Below, one piece after another: positions 31,193-39,898 of a stretch of DNA of 64,000 nucleotides. Every line of letters begins with the position of its first letter. Positions within the stretch are counted from its first letter, which is position 1. The position numbers and the translations under genes were made by a program. Source of the stretch: Deinococcus aquiradiocola (GTDB lineage: Bacteria; Deinococcota; Deinococci; Deinococcales; Deinococcaceae); contig NZ_BMOE01000013.1 of NCBI RefSeq assembly GCF_014646915.1, positions 33,153 through 97,152 of the forward strand, in the 5' to 3' direction. The notes beneath the pieces were generated by a model. That model worked only from the letters and a program-made list of their open reading frames with translations. It did no database searches and was not told the DNA's origin.

Positions 31193-31198
31193 ACCGTA
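31193..31198 (-). promoter_or_regulatory. Leaderless -10 element TACGGT
   Basis: On the minus strand TACGGT, 6 nt, then the mini-ORF ATG at 31186; this is the only promoter-like signal between ruvA and the LtrA gene. Confidence 0.55.
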
Positions 31199-31252
31199 CC
31201 GGGATTGGGGGCGGGCGGACTTGACCGCTCGTTTAGGGTTGGTGGGCGGCGT

Positions 31253-31852
<600 letters not shown>

Positions 31853-31858
31853 GCACTC

Positions 31859-31864
31859 AGTTTA
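31859..31864 (-). promoter_or_regulatory. Leaderless -10 element TAAACT for ruvA
   Basis: On the minus strand TAAACT, 6 nt, then the GTG at 31852. Confidence 0.65.
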
Positions 31865-31975
31865 CCGCGCCCGCACTGTTCGGGCCACAGCAGAATGAAC
31901 ACTCCTGAATTCGCCACGTTCAGGGGCATGCACCTGCCGGGGCACGGGTCCCGGCCACCCCGGCCCGGCGTGCTC

Positions 31976-31981
31976 TAGCAT
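31976..31981 (+). promoter_or_regulatory. Leaderless -10 element TAGCAT for lepB
   Basis: TAGCAT, 6 nt, then the ATG at 31988. Confidence 0.65.
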
Positions 31982-31987
31982 GCCGGG

Positions 31988-32596
31988 ATGACCGGCGAGC
32001 CCTCCCCCGCCCCGCCCACCACCCCCGCCCGCCCGTGGTGGGTGCGGCTGTGGCGCGAGTGGCTGCTCGGCGCGGCCCTCCCGGTGTGGCTCGTCGTGAC
32101 GTTCGGGTTCACGTTCGCGCGCGTGGACGGCAACAGCATGAACCCCACCCTGCACACCGGGGACGTGGCCGTACTCCTGAAGTACCCGCGCTGGCTGCGC
32201 GCGTGGGGCCTGTGGGACGGCTACCCGCGCCGGGGCGACATCGTGGTGTTCCGCGCGCCGGCCAGCAGCGAGTACGCCTACCAGGACGGCCCGCTGGGAC
32301 GCTACCGGCCGTACAACATCAAGCGCGTGATCGGCGTGCCGGGCGACAGCGTCGGCATCCGGGACGGGCACGTCGTGCTGAACGGCCGACCGCTGACGGA
32401 ACCGTACACGGCCGTCAGCACGGACCGGCCCGAGCAGACCGTGCGGCTCGGGCCGGGGCAGATCTACGTGCTGGGCGACAACCGCATCGTCGGGGAGAGC
32501 GTGGACTCCCGGTACTACGGGCCGGTGTCCCTGGCCGACGTGGCTGGCCCCGCGAACCTGCACGTGGGCCTGGGTCAGGCGGGCGAGTCGCCCTGA
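31988..32596 (+). CDS. lepB: Signal peptidase I
   Basis: A 202-residue membrane peptidase that removes signal peptides from exported proteins. One membrane segment (about 24-42) is followed by the catalytic S50 in VDGNSMNPTL and K112 in YNIKRVIGVPGD, and box E YVLGDNRIVGESVDSRYYG. It is complete for the short Gram-positive-like form. Leaderless start. Its last 22 bp overlap the end of the convergent thioesterase gene. Confidence 0.93.
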   Translation: MTGEPSPAPPTTPARPWWVRLWREWLLGAALPVWLVVTFGFTFARVDGNSMNPTLHTGDVAVLLKYPRWLRAWGLWDGYPRRGDIVVFRAPASSEYAYQDGPLGRYRPYNIKRVIGVPGDSVGIRDGHVVLNGRPLTEPYTAVSTDRPEQTVRLGPGQIYVLGDNRIVGESVDSRYYGPVSLADVAGPANLHVGLGQAGESP

Positions 32597-33096
32597 AACG
32601 AGAGGGCCGGAGCGCTGCCGTCGGGGGCGGCGAGGTCCGGCTGGAGGGCCAGGACCGCCGCCCGGAACGAGGCCGGAAGGGGGCGCGAACGGCCCGCGTG
32701 CGCGTTCACGGACACGACCTCCACCGTGCACAGCAGTTCCCCGTCACGCTCGACGCGGCACTCGAACACGAAACTGCTGTTCCCGAGCCGCGACACGCGC
32801 CCACGCAGGGTCAGCAGGTCGTCGAAACGGGCGGACGCGCGGTACTCGGCCGTGGCGCGCACCACGTACTGGTCGAGTCCCTGCGGGTCGTGCGGCGCGG
32901 CCGGGTCCGGCAGCCCGCCCCACGGGGCGAGGCCCGCCGCGCGGAAGTACTCGGTGGTGCACAGGTCCGCGTACATCAGGTAGTGCCCGTTGAACACCAC
33001 GCCCTGCGGGTCCACTTCCGTCCAGCGCACCCGCAGCGGAAAGGAGAGCGGGTACGTCGCCCCGCCATGCAAGGTTCCAGATACAGGTTCGGTCAT
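32575..33096 (-). CDS. Acyl-CoA thioesterase-like (hotdog fold)
   Basis: A 173-residue 4HBT-type protein with the WTEVDPQGVVFNGHYLMYADLC signature region, where the Asp is the usual catalytic residue, and the strand pattern SSFVFECRVERDGELLCTVEVVSVN. It probably hydrolyses an acyl-CoA; substrate unknown. The ATG at 33096 has AATAAT 6 nt upstream. It is divergent from the secreted protein at 33141 and overlaps lepB tail to tail. Confidence 0.85.
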   Translation of the reverse strand: MTEPVSGTLHGGATYPLSFPLRVRWTEVDPQGVVFNGHYLMYADLCTTEYFRAAGLAPWGGLPDPAAPHDPQGLDQYVVRATAEYRASARFDDLLTLRGRVSRLGNSSFVFECRVERDGELLCTVEVVSVNAHAGRSRPLPASFRAAVLALQPDLAAPDGSAPALSFQGDSPA

Positions 33097-33102
33097 GCCC
33101 TC

Positions 33103-33108
33103 ATTATT
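33103..33108 (-). promoter_or_regulatory. Possible leaderless -10 element AATAAT
   Basis: On the minus strand AATAAT, 6 nt, then the ATG at 33096. The first base differs from the TANNNT pattern. Confidence 0.4.
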
Positions 33109-33128
33109 CCGCGCTCACTCCGCGCGGC

Positions 33129-33134
33129 TACGCT
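33129..33134 (+). promoter_or_regulatory. Leaderless -10 element TACGCT
   Basis: TACGCT, 6 nt, then the ATG at 33141. Confidence 0.65.
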
Positions 33135-33140
33135 GCCCTC

Positions 33141-33680
33141 ATGAAGACCGAGACTCCCGCCCTCACGACGCGACTCCTGCGCGTCCCGCTGCTGCTCGCG
33201 CCGCTCGTGCTCGCCCCGCTCGCGCAGGCGGCCGGGACGGTGCGCGTGTCCGACCCGAAACTCCCGTTCAGCGTGACGCTCCCGAGCAGCTGGGTGGGCG
33301 TGAACTTCAAGGACGGCCTGAGCGGCGTGAGCCTCGCGTCGCAGGCGAAGTCGCCCGCCGCACTGATGCGCTTCACGTTCATCCCGAAGCAGGGCAAGAC
33401 CCTGAACCTGAAGTCGGAATTCATGGGCTTCGAGCAGGCCGTGCGGCAGGGCGGCGCGACCCTGAAGCTCGTGAGCGAGAAGCCCGCCACGTACGGCGGC
33501 GTGGGCGGCCTGACACACACGTACGACCTGACGCAGAAAGGCAAGACGCTCCGCATGCAGATCTGGTTCGGGAACGGCAGCAAGAACTTCTACAACTTCC
33601 AGCTGACGGACCAGAGCAGCACCTTCGCGAAACGCCAGCCGCAGTTCACGGCGGCCCTCGCCAGCGTGAAGTTCAAGTAA
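33141..33680 (+). CDS. Secreted protein, DcrB/PsbP-like fold possible
   Basis: A 179-residue protein with a long signal peptide (about 1-31, LAQA). The mature part, starting with a DPKLPFSVTLPSSWVGV phrase, resembles DUF1795/DcrB or PsbP-like lipid- or ligand-associated proteins, but this is only a pattern match. No cysteine follows the signal, so it is not a lipoprotein. Expressed alone and followed by a terminator hairpin. Confidence 0.7.
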   Translation: MKTETPALTTRLLRVPLLLAPLVLAPLAQAAGTVRVSDPKLPFSVTLPSSWVGVNFKDGLSGVSLASQAKSPAALMRFTFIPKQGKTLNLKSEFMGFEQAVRQGGATLKLVSEKPATYGGVGGLTHTYDLTQKGKTLRMQIWFGNGSKNFYNFQLTDQSSTFAKRQPQFTAALASVKFK

Positions 33681-33691
33681 CTCAGCAGTTG

Positions 33692-33726
33692 GGGCGGCTC
33701 GGCACAAGGTGTGTGCCGGGCCGCCC
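33692..33726 (+). terminator. Hairpin after the secreted protein gene
   Basis: GGGCGGC-CGGCAC pairs with GTGCCG-GCCGCCC (one wobble) around a 7-nt loop, 12 nt past the stop. Confidence 0.6.
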
Positions 33727-33740
33727 GTAGACATGAAGAA

Positions 33741-33760
33741 ACCCCCGCCGGAGCGGGGGT
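33741..33760 (-). terminator. Rho-independent terminator of the cold shock gene
   Basis: On the minus strand ACCCCCGC and GCGGGGGT form an 8-bp stem with a 4-nt loop, followed by TTCTTC. Confidence 0.8.
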
Positions 33761-33777
33761 GGAGTGTTAGAGGACGA

Positions 33778-34041
33778 TTACCAGCGGTCGTTGCGCTGGG
33801 GACGGCTGTTGCCGTAGCTGCTCTCGGGAGCGGCCTTGGTCACCACGATCTTGGCGGCCTGGGGGCCCTTGCCGTTCTGACCGGGCTGAATCTCGAACTC
33901 GACCTCGTCGCCTTCGTTCAGCTTCTTGAAGCCGCTGCCCTGGATGGCGCTGAAGTGCGCGAAGACGTCCGGGCTACCGGGGGTCTCGATGAATCCGAAG
34001 CCTTTTTCCGCGTTAAACCATTTCACTTTACCTGTTGCCAT
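33778..34041 (-). CDS. Cold shock protein
   Basis: An 87-residue CspA family RNA/DNA-binding protein. RNP1 is KGFGFIE and RNP2 is VFAHFSA; the [13 protein letters not shown] start is typical. A 20-residue Gln/Arg-rich tail extends past the usual 66-70 residues, which may add nucleic-acid contacts. It acts as an RNA chaperone. GAGGAG precedes the ATG, and the 5' leader contains a nested hairpin, which for csp genes is a common site of temperature control. A proper promoter and terminator frame the gene. Confidence 0.95.
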   Translation of the reverse strand: MATGKVKWFNAEKGFGFIETPGSPDVFAHFSAIQGSGFKKLNEGDEVEFEIQPGQNGKGPQAAKIVVTKAAPESSYGNSRPQRNDRW

Positions 34042-34064
34042 ATGTCCAACTCCTCAAGCGACAG

Positions 34065-34105
34065 GGTGATAAATGCTGAAGGTACACCTTCGCACCTGTA
34101 TCACC
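34065..34105 (-). promoter_or_regulatory. Nested hairpin in the cold shock 5' leader
   Basis: Outer arms GGTGATA/TATCACC (34065-34071 and 34099-34105) enclose inner arms GAAGGT/ACCTTC (34078-34083 and 34086-34091) with small internal loops. The structure ends 9 nt before the ribosome site CTCCTC complement (34050-34055) and starts near the predicted transcript start. Confidence 0.55.
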
Positions 34106-34120
34106 ATGTGCATAACCGGG

Positions 34121-34149
34121 ATTATGACGCCTCGCGCGGCACAACGCAA
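34121..34149 (-). promoter_or_regulatory. Sigma-70 promoter of the cold shock gene
   Basis: On the minus strand TTGCGT (34144-34149), a 17-bp spacer and CATAAT (34121-34126). The predicted start near 34114 gives a leader of about 73 nt. An inverted repeat CATAA-6 nt-TTATG (34111-34126) overlaps the -10 and could be an operator. Confidence 0.6.
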
Positions 34150-34332
34150 GCGCTCCCGGAACCAGGGGTCCGGCAGCATGAGGCGCGCCCGCGCGTGGCA
34201 CGGCGTTCCGGGGTCGCGGCACGCCCCGTCGCCGGCACCCGGGCGGACGCCCCGGCGGAGGCGCGGGGACTCGGGCGGGGCGGGCGGGGTCGGGGACAGG
34301 GGCGGCAGGGCAGGGTGCCGGACGGGACGGTT

Positions 34333-34341
34333 TGCTAGAAT
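34333..34341 (+). promoter_or_regulatory. Extended -10 promoter for yebC
   Basis: TGcTAGAAT forms an extended -10 without a clear -35, about 157 nt before the yebC start. The rest of the gap between csp and yebC (34150-34497) shows no gene. Confidence 0.5.
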
Positions 34342-34497
34342 TGTCCGGTTACGACCTGCCGGGCTTCCGCTTCAGGCCACCCGGCGGGCCGCCAGGAGCG
34401 CGTCCTTTCCGTGGCCGTGCCGGTGACGGAACGCACGCACAGGCAAGAACCGTATCAAGTCATGCAGGGACAGTCAACGCACACGAGGTGAACAGGA

Positions 34498-35232
34498 ATG
34501 GCAGGTCATAGCAAGTGGGCTCAGATCAAACGCAAGAAGGGCGCGAACGACAAGCGGCGCAGCGGCATCATCTCCAAGCACATCCGGGCGCTCACGGCGG
34601 CCGTCCGCAGCGGCGGCAGCGGTGACCCGGCCGGGAACCTCTCGCTGAAGAACGCCATCGCGGCCGCGAAGTCCGACAACGTCGGCACGGAGAACATCGA
34701 GAACGCCATCAAGCGGGCCGTCAGCAACGCCGACGGCGGCGCAGACTACAAGACCGTGGTGTACGAAGGGTACGGCCCCGGCGGGACCGCGATCCTGATC
34801 GAGGCGCTGACCGACAACGTGAACCGCACGGTGGGCGACGTGCGCTCCGTGTTCACGAAGCGTGGCGGCAGCATGGGCAACAGCGGGTCGGTCGCGTGGC
34901 AGTTCGAGAGCAAGGGCATCATCCAGCTGGCCGAGAACACCGAGGCCGCGCAGGAGGCCGCCATCGAACTGGGCGCCGAGGACCTGCAGGACGGCGAGGA
35001 GGGCCTGGAGATCAGCACGGCGCCCACCGACCTGTACGCGGTGTCGGAGGGCCTCACGTCGCGCGGCTTCACGGTCGTGAACGCCAGCCTGACCATGCTG
35101 CCCAGCAACACGGTGTCGGTGGCGGGCGCGGACGCCGACAAGCTCATGACGCTCATCGAGTACCTCGAGGACCTGGACGACGTGCAGAACGTGTACTCCA
35201 ACGCCGACATGCCCGAGGAAGTCGAGGCCTGA
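34498..35232 (+). CDS. yebC: YebC/PmpR family protein
   Basis: A 244-residue protein of standard family length, starting [21 protein letters not shown], with the [17 protein letters not shown] and [17 protein letters not shown] motifs. YebC proteins were first annotated as transcription regulators; recent work links the YebC group to relief of ribosome stalling at polyproline. Cytoplasmic. Supported by AGGTG/AGGA upstream. In this window it stands alone, not next to ruvC as in many bacteria, and a strong hairpin follows. Confidence 0.94.
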   Translation: MAGHSKWAQIKRKKGANDKRRSGIISKHIRALTAAVRSGGSGDPAGNLSLKNAIAAAKSDNVGTENIENAIKRAVSNADGGADYKTVVYEGYGPGGTAILIEALTDNVNRTVGDVRSVFTKRGGSMGNSGSVAWQFESKGIIQLAENTEAAQEAAIELGAEDLQDGEEGLEISTAPTDLYAVSEGLTSRGFTVVNASLTMLPSNTVSVAGADADKLMTLIEYLEDLDDVQNVYSNADMPEEVEA

Positions 35233-35250
35233 CCCTCCCCCACCCGAACG

Positions 35251-35288
35251 CGGGCGGCCCCACCTCCAGGCGAGCGTGGGGCCGCCCG
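35251..35288 (+). terminator. Hairpin after yebC
   Basis: A perfect 13-bp stem (CGGGCGGCCCCAC and its complement) with a 12-nt loop, 19 nt past the stop. Confidence 0.65.
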
Positions 35289-35360
35289 TCCGCTTGCGGG
35301 GTACGCGCGGTGTGTGGCGCACGTCTGTACGCTGCGCGGCTGCGCGTGCCATCCTGAGCC

Positions 35361-36188
<828 letters not shown>

Positions 36189-36224
36189 TCCCGTCCCGGG
36201 GCGGCCCCGTGCGGGGTGCGGCGC

Positions 36225-36253
36225 TTGCAGGGCCGGGAGCGCTCTGCTACACT
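36225..36253 (+). promoter_or_regulatory. Sigma-70 promoter of tRNA-Trp
   Basis: TTGCAG (36225-36230), a 17-bp spacer and TACACT (36248-36253) preceded by TGc, giving an extended -10. Confidence 0.7.
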
Positions 36254-36290
36254 GTTCGGGCATTTGAAGCGTGACCTCACGTTCAAGTCC

Positions 36291-36366
<76 letters not shown>

Positions 36367-36370
36367 GATC

Positions 36371-36399
36371 CCCCCCGCCTCGCGCGGGGGGTTCTTCTT
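36371..36399 (+). terminator. Rho-independent terminator of tRNA-Trp
   Basis: CCCCCCGC and GCGGGGGG form an 8-bp stem with a 5-nt loop, followed by TTCTTCTT. Confidence 0.8.
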
Positions 36400-36415
36400 G
36401 GGATGTGCGGCGTGG

Positions 36416-36421
36416 TATCGT
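36416..36421 (+). promoter_or_regulatory. Leaderless -10 element TATCGT for the Trp leader ORF
   Basis: TATCGT, 7 nt, then the ATG at 36429. This is the only promoter-like signal between the tRNA-Trp terminator and kynU. Confidence 0.55.
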
Positions 36422-36428
36422 CCGGCCG

Positions 36429-36545
36429 ATGCGCCCCGCGTCCACCCTCCCCTGGCCTCACCGCAGCGCCGCGAACGAGATCGCGTGCGCGCTGCACGCC
36501 TGGTGGTGCGCGCACCTGGGCCGCCCCCTGAACTCCGGACGCTGA
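36429..36545 (+). CDS. Trp-rich leader peptide upstream of kynU-kynA
   Basis: A 38-codon ORF, starting MRPASTLPWPHR, with tryptophan at residues 9, 25 and 26 (ALHAWWCAHLGRP). Three Trp codons in 38 is far above the usual frequency, and the ORF lies in front of a tryptophan-degrading operon. It has a leaderless -10. Its last codons contain the left arm of a 10-bp inverted repeat whose right arm includes the kynU ribosome site. I read it as a sensing leader peptide, comparable in principle to TrpL or TnaC but not similar in sequence. Confidence 0.6.
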   Translation: MRPASTLPWPHRSAANEIACALHAWWCAHLGRPLNSGR

Positions 36546-36628
36546 AGGCCCCCCTTCACCGTCCTCTGCCCGGACCCCGGCAGGCCACGCGCCGCCCGGT
36601 GGTCCGGCGACCCCTGCCCCGGAGTTCA
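36529..36628 (+). promoter_or_regulatory. Inverted repeat that can close the kynU ribosome site
   Basis: TGAACTCCGG (36529-36538, inside the leader ORF) pairs perfectly with CCGGAGTTCA (36619-36628), which contains the kynU Shine-Dalgarno GGAG (36621-36624). Two further stems lie in or overlap the loop: CCGGACC/GGTCCGG (36570-36576 and 36601-36607) and GGCAGG/CCTGCC (36579-36584 and 36613-36618), the latter not compatible with all other pairings. Confidence 0.55.
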
Positions 36629-36629
36629 C

Positions 36630-37910
36630 ATGCCGTACCCCGACGCTGCCGCCACGCACCTCACGCCCGCCGAAGACGCCGTTCCCGCCGACCTGCTCGC
36701 CCTGGACGCCACCGACCCGCTCGCACGGACCCGCGACCTCTTCTCGCTGCCGGACAGCGTGCTGTACCTGGACGGCAACAGCCTCGGCGCGCTGCCCGCG
36801 CACGTCCCGGACCGGGTCGCGCAGGTCGTGACGCGCGAGTGGGGAGACCAGCTCATCCGTTCGTGGACCGGCGACGCCGCGTGGATGACGCTGCCGGACC
36901 GGGTCGCGGCCCGCCTCGCGCCGCTGCTGGGCGCACGTCCGGAGCAGGTGGCCGTGTCGGACAGCACCAGCGTGAACCTCTTCAAGCTGCTGTCGGCCGC
37001 GCTGCACCTGCAGGACACGGCGTCCGGCGGGACGCGGCGCGTGATCCTGACGGACGCCGACAACTTCCCCACCGACCTGTACGTCGCGCAGGGCCTGAAC
37101 GCCCTCCTGCGGGACCGCTACGAGCTGCGGCGCGTCCCGGCGCTGGACCTGGCGGGCGCGTTCGGGCCGGACGTGGCGGTCCTCCTGGCGACCGAGGTGG
37201 ATTACCGGACCGGTGAGCGCCTGGACCTGCCGGGCCTCACGCGGGACGCGCACGCGCACGGCGTGCTGACCGTGTGGGACCTGGCGCACTCGGCGGGCGC
37301 GTTCCCGCTGGACCTGCGCGCGGCAGACGTGGATTTCGCGCTCGGCTGCGGGTACAAGTTCCTGAACGGCGGGCCGGGCGCGCCGTCCTTCGTGTACGTC
37401 TCGGAACGGCACCTGGAGGGCGTTCCGGCGTTCCTGAGCGGCTGGATGGGGCACGCCGAGCCGTTCGAGATGGCGCGAGAGTACCGTCCGGCGGCGGGCG
37501 CGCGCCGCTTCGTGGTGGGGACGCCCGGCGTGCTGAACCTCGCGGCGCTGGACGCGGCCCTCGAAGTGTTCGGGGACGTGGACCTGCACGCGCTGCGCAC
37601 CAAGTCGCTCGGCCTGACCGACACCTTCATCCGGCTGATGGCGCCTGTCGCGGCCCGGCACGGTCTGACGCTCGTCACGCCGCTGGAGCACGCGCGGCGC
37701 GGCAGTCAGGTGTCGTACCGGCACGCGCGCGCCGGGGAACTCATGACGCACCTGATCCGGGCGGGCGTGATCGGCGACTACCGCACGCCGGACATCCTGC
37801 GCTTCGGGTTCACGCCGCTGTACCTGTCGTACGCGGACACGTACCGCGCCGCGCAGCGCACCGGGGCCGTGCTGGACGCCGTGCTCGGCGCAGCGCAGGT
37901 GCAGGCGTGA
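36630..37910 (+). CDS. kynU: Kynureninase
   Basis: A 426-residue PLP enzyme that cleaves kynurenine to anthranilate and alanine. Marks: YLDGNSLGALP near 46-56, WGDQLIRSW, VWDLAHSAGAFP and the Schiff-base K243 in GCGYKFLNGGPGAPSF. The length fits the family. The ATG follows GGAG at 5 nt, and that site can be masked by the leader ORF. Together with the next gene it gives tryptophan degradation through kynurenine; a kynurenine formamidase is not seen in the window. Confidence 0.95.
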   Translation: MPYPDAAATHLTPAEDAVPADLLALDATDPLARTRDLFSLPDSVLYLDGNSLGALPAHVPDRVAQVVTREWGDQLIRSWTGDAAWMTLPDRVAARLAPLLGARPEQVAVSDSTSVNLFKLLSAALHLQDTASGGTRRVILTDADNFPTDLYVAQGLNALLRDRYELRRVPALDLAGAFGPDVAVLLATEVDYRTGERLDLPGLTRDAHAHGVLTVWDLAHSAGAFPLDLRAADVDFALGCGYKFLNGGPGAPSFVYVSERHLEGVPAFLSGWMGHAEPFEMAREYRPAAGARRFVVGTPGVLNLAALDAALEVFGDVDLHALRTKSLGLTDTFIRLMAPVAARHGLTLVTPLEHARRGSQVSYRHARAGELMTHLIRAGVIGDYRTPDILRFGFTPLYLSYADTYRAAQRTGAVLDAVLGAAQVQA

Positions 37911-38761
37911 ACGCCGCGGGCAGCGCGCCTGCCGGGGACGCGGACGCGCCGGAACGCGCGTACACCGACTTCACGCGCGCCCTGAGTTACGGCGAGTACC
38001 TGCAGCTCGACGCCCTGCATGCCGCGCACCGGCCCGTGACGCCCGCGCACGACGAGCACCTGTTCATCGCGGTGCATCACGTGTCCGAGGTGTGGCTGAA
38101 CCTGATCGTGCAGGAACTGCGGGCCGCCATGACGCTGCTGGAGGCGGGCGTGACGGACGCGCCCCTCAAGATGCTGAGCCGCGTGGTGCGCGCCCAGGAG
38201 CAGATGACGAACGCGTGGGAGGTCCTGAAGACCATGACGCCCGCCGACTACCTGCAGTTCCGGGACGCGTTCGGGCAGGCGTCCGGCTTTCAGTCCGCGC
38301 AGTACCGCATGATGGAGTTCCTGCTCGGCAACCGCAGCGCCGTCCTGCTGCGCCCGCACGAGCACCGCCCGGACCTGCACGGGCCGCTGCTGGCCGCCCT
38401 GCACGCCCCCAGCGTGTACGACCTGACGTTGCGCCTCCTGGCGGCGCGCGGCCTGCCGGTGCCCGCCGAGGTGCTGGACCGTGACCTGACCGTGCCGCAC
38501 GAGGCGCACCCGGGCGTGCTGGCCGCGTGGCTCGCCGTGTACCGCGACCCGGAACGGTACTGGGACGTGTACGAACTCGCGGAGAAGCTGCTGGACGTGG
38601 AGGATAACTTCCGCCGCTGGCGGTTCAATCACCTGACGACGGTGGAGCGCACCATCGGCTTCAAGCGCGGCAGCGGCGGCACGAGCGGCGCCGGGTACCT
38701 GCAGCGCGCGCTCGGCACGGTGCTGTTCCCGGAACTGTGGGAGGTCCGCACGCACCTGTAG
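37907..38761 (+). CDS. kynA: Tryptophan 2,3-dioxygenase
   Basis: A 284-residue heme dioxygenase that opens the indole ring of tryptophan to N-formylkynurenine, the step before kynureninase. Marks: DFTRALSYGEYLQLD, FIAVHHVSEVW, FQSAQYRMMEF and the axial heme histidine in RFNHLTTVERTIGFKRGSGGTSG. The GTG start overlaps the kynU stop as GTGA, so translation is coupled and control at the leader should affect both enzymes. Confidence 0.95.
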   Translation: MNAAGSAPAGDADAPERAYTDFTRALSYGEYLQLDALHAAHRPVTPAHDEHLFIAVHHVSEVWLNLIVQELRAAMTLLEAGVTDAPLKMLSRVVRAQEQMTNAWEVLKTMTPADYLQFRDAFGQASGFQSAQYRMMEFLLGNRSAVLLRPHEHRPDLHGPLLAALHAPSVYDLTLRLLAARGLPVPAEVLDRDLTVPHEAHPGVLAAWLAVYRDPERYWDVYELAEKLLDVEDNFRRWRFNHLTTVERTIGFKRGSGGTSGAGYLQRALGTVLFPELWEVRTHL

Positions 38762-38778
38762 GGCGCCGCACACCCGGC

Positions 38779-39045
38779 TCAGGGGACGGGCTGGCCGGAC
38801 CCTGCCGCCGGAGCGGCGCGCCCTTCGAGCGCCTGGACGCGCGCCTCGAGTTCCGTGACGCGGCGCAGCAGGGCCGCGATCACCAGGGCGTAATGGTCGT
38901 ACACCTTCGGGCGTTCCATCCTCAGCTCGCCGCTCATCCAGTCCTCGAACAGCTGCCGGGAACGGGCGAGAATCTCGTCGTCCGGCACGTCGCGGTGGTT
39001 GCGGCCCTGCAGGATCTCGCGCGCGAGGTTCAGTTCGTCACTCAT
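38779..39045 (-). CDS. Small coiled-coil protein of unknown function
   Basis: An 88-residue protein (91 if the ATG at 39054 is used). Charged helices with a heptad-like region near 55-78 ([21 protein letters not shown]) suggest a coiled coil. No family is recognised. It converges with kynA and is divergent from the metallo-hydrolase gene. GGCGGG stands before the ATG at 39045. Confidence 0.65.
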   Translation of the reverse strand: MSDELNLAREILQGRNHRDVPDDEILARSRQLFEDWMSGELRMERPKVYDHYALVIAALLRRVTELEARVQALEGRAAPAAGSGQPVP

Positions 39046-39108
39046 GCCCGCCATTGTTCCATGCGCGCCGGGGACGTGCGGCCCGCACTGCCCTGCGCGC
39101 GGGTGCTC

Positions 39109-39114
39109 TACACT
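39109..39114 (+). promoter_or_regulatory. Leaderless -10 element TACACT
   Basis: TACACT, 7 nt, then the ATG at 39122. Confidence 0.6.
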
Positions 39115-39121
39115 CCGCAGC

Positions 39122-39784
39122 ATGACGCAAGTTCCTGTGTACGCCCACGGCCCGCTGCGGGTCTCGACGCTCGTGACGGGGCCGGTGCAGGAGAACGCCG
39201 TGCTCGTGTGGGGGCCGGAAGGTCAGGGGTTCCTGATCGACCCGGGCGACGACGCCGGGCAGGTGCTGGCGTGGGTGCGGGCGCTGGAAGTGCAGGTGCA
39301 GGCGATCCTGCTGACGCACGCGCACTTCGATCACATCGGGGCGGTGCAGCCGGTCCGGGAGGCGCTGAGCGTGCCGGTGTACCTGCACGCGGACGGGCTG
39401 GACCTGTACGCGCAGGGCGCACAGAGCGCGGCGCGCTGGAATCTGCCGTTCGTGCAGCCGGACGCGCCGGAGCACGGCATCGTGCAGGGGCAGACGTTCG
39501 TGGCGGGCGGCCTGACGCTCACCGCGCGGGAACTGCCGGGGCACGCGCCGGGGCACGTGGTGTTGCTGGCGAGCACCGGCGCGGAGGGCTTCGTGGTGGC
39601 GGGCGACACCCTGTTCCAGGGGAGCGTGGGGCGCACGGACCTGCCGGGCGGGAACCACGACCTGCTCCTGGCGGGCATCCGGCAGGAACTGCTGACCCTG
39701 CCGGACGACACGGTGGTGTATCCCGGTCACGGCGGGCCGACCAGCGTGGGCCGCGAGCGCGGCAGCAACCCCTACCTGCGCTGA
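39122..39784 (+). CDS. MBL-fold hydrolase, glyoxalase II-like
   Basis: A 220-residue metallo-beta-lactamase-fold enzyme. The metal motif is THAHFDHIG near 65-73; further ligands lie in [16 protein letters not shown] and the final [11 protein letters not shown]. It fits the hydroxyacylglutathione hydrolase-like group that cleaves thioesters or related bonds; the exact substrate is unknown. The ATG at 39122 is chosen by its leaderless -10; the open frame upstream lacks conserved residues. Confidence 0.88.
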   Translation: MTQVPVYAHGPLRVSTLVTGPVQENAVLVWGPEGQGFLIDPGDDAGQVLAWVRALEVQVQAILLTHAHFDHIGAVQPVREALSVPVYLHADGLDLYAQGAQSAARWNLPFVQPDAPEHGIVQGQTFVAGGLTLTARELPGHAPGHVVLLASTGAEGFVVAGDTLFQGSVGRTDLPGGNHDLLLAGIRQELLTLPDDTVVYPGHGGPTSVGRERGSNPYLR

Positions 39785-39898
39785 CGCGCGCCGCAGGGGA
39801 ACATTAAGACCGGCAGGGAACGGGGGAAGCGTCAGAGGGATGTGAGTCCACGGCTGGCATGGTGGACGCAGGTGCCTGGAGATGGCCCCGGAGGACCC

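Noticed and set aside
34100..34130. A radiation/desiccation response motif near the cold shock promoter
   Set aside because: TTATG half-sites are present but the 17-bp palindrome is not matched; only the left half fits.
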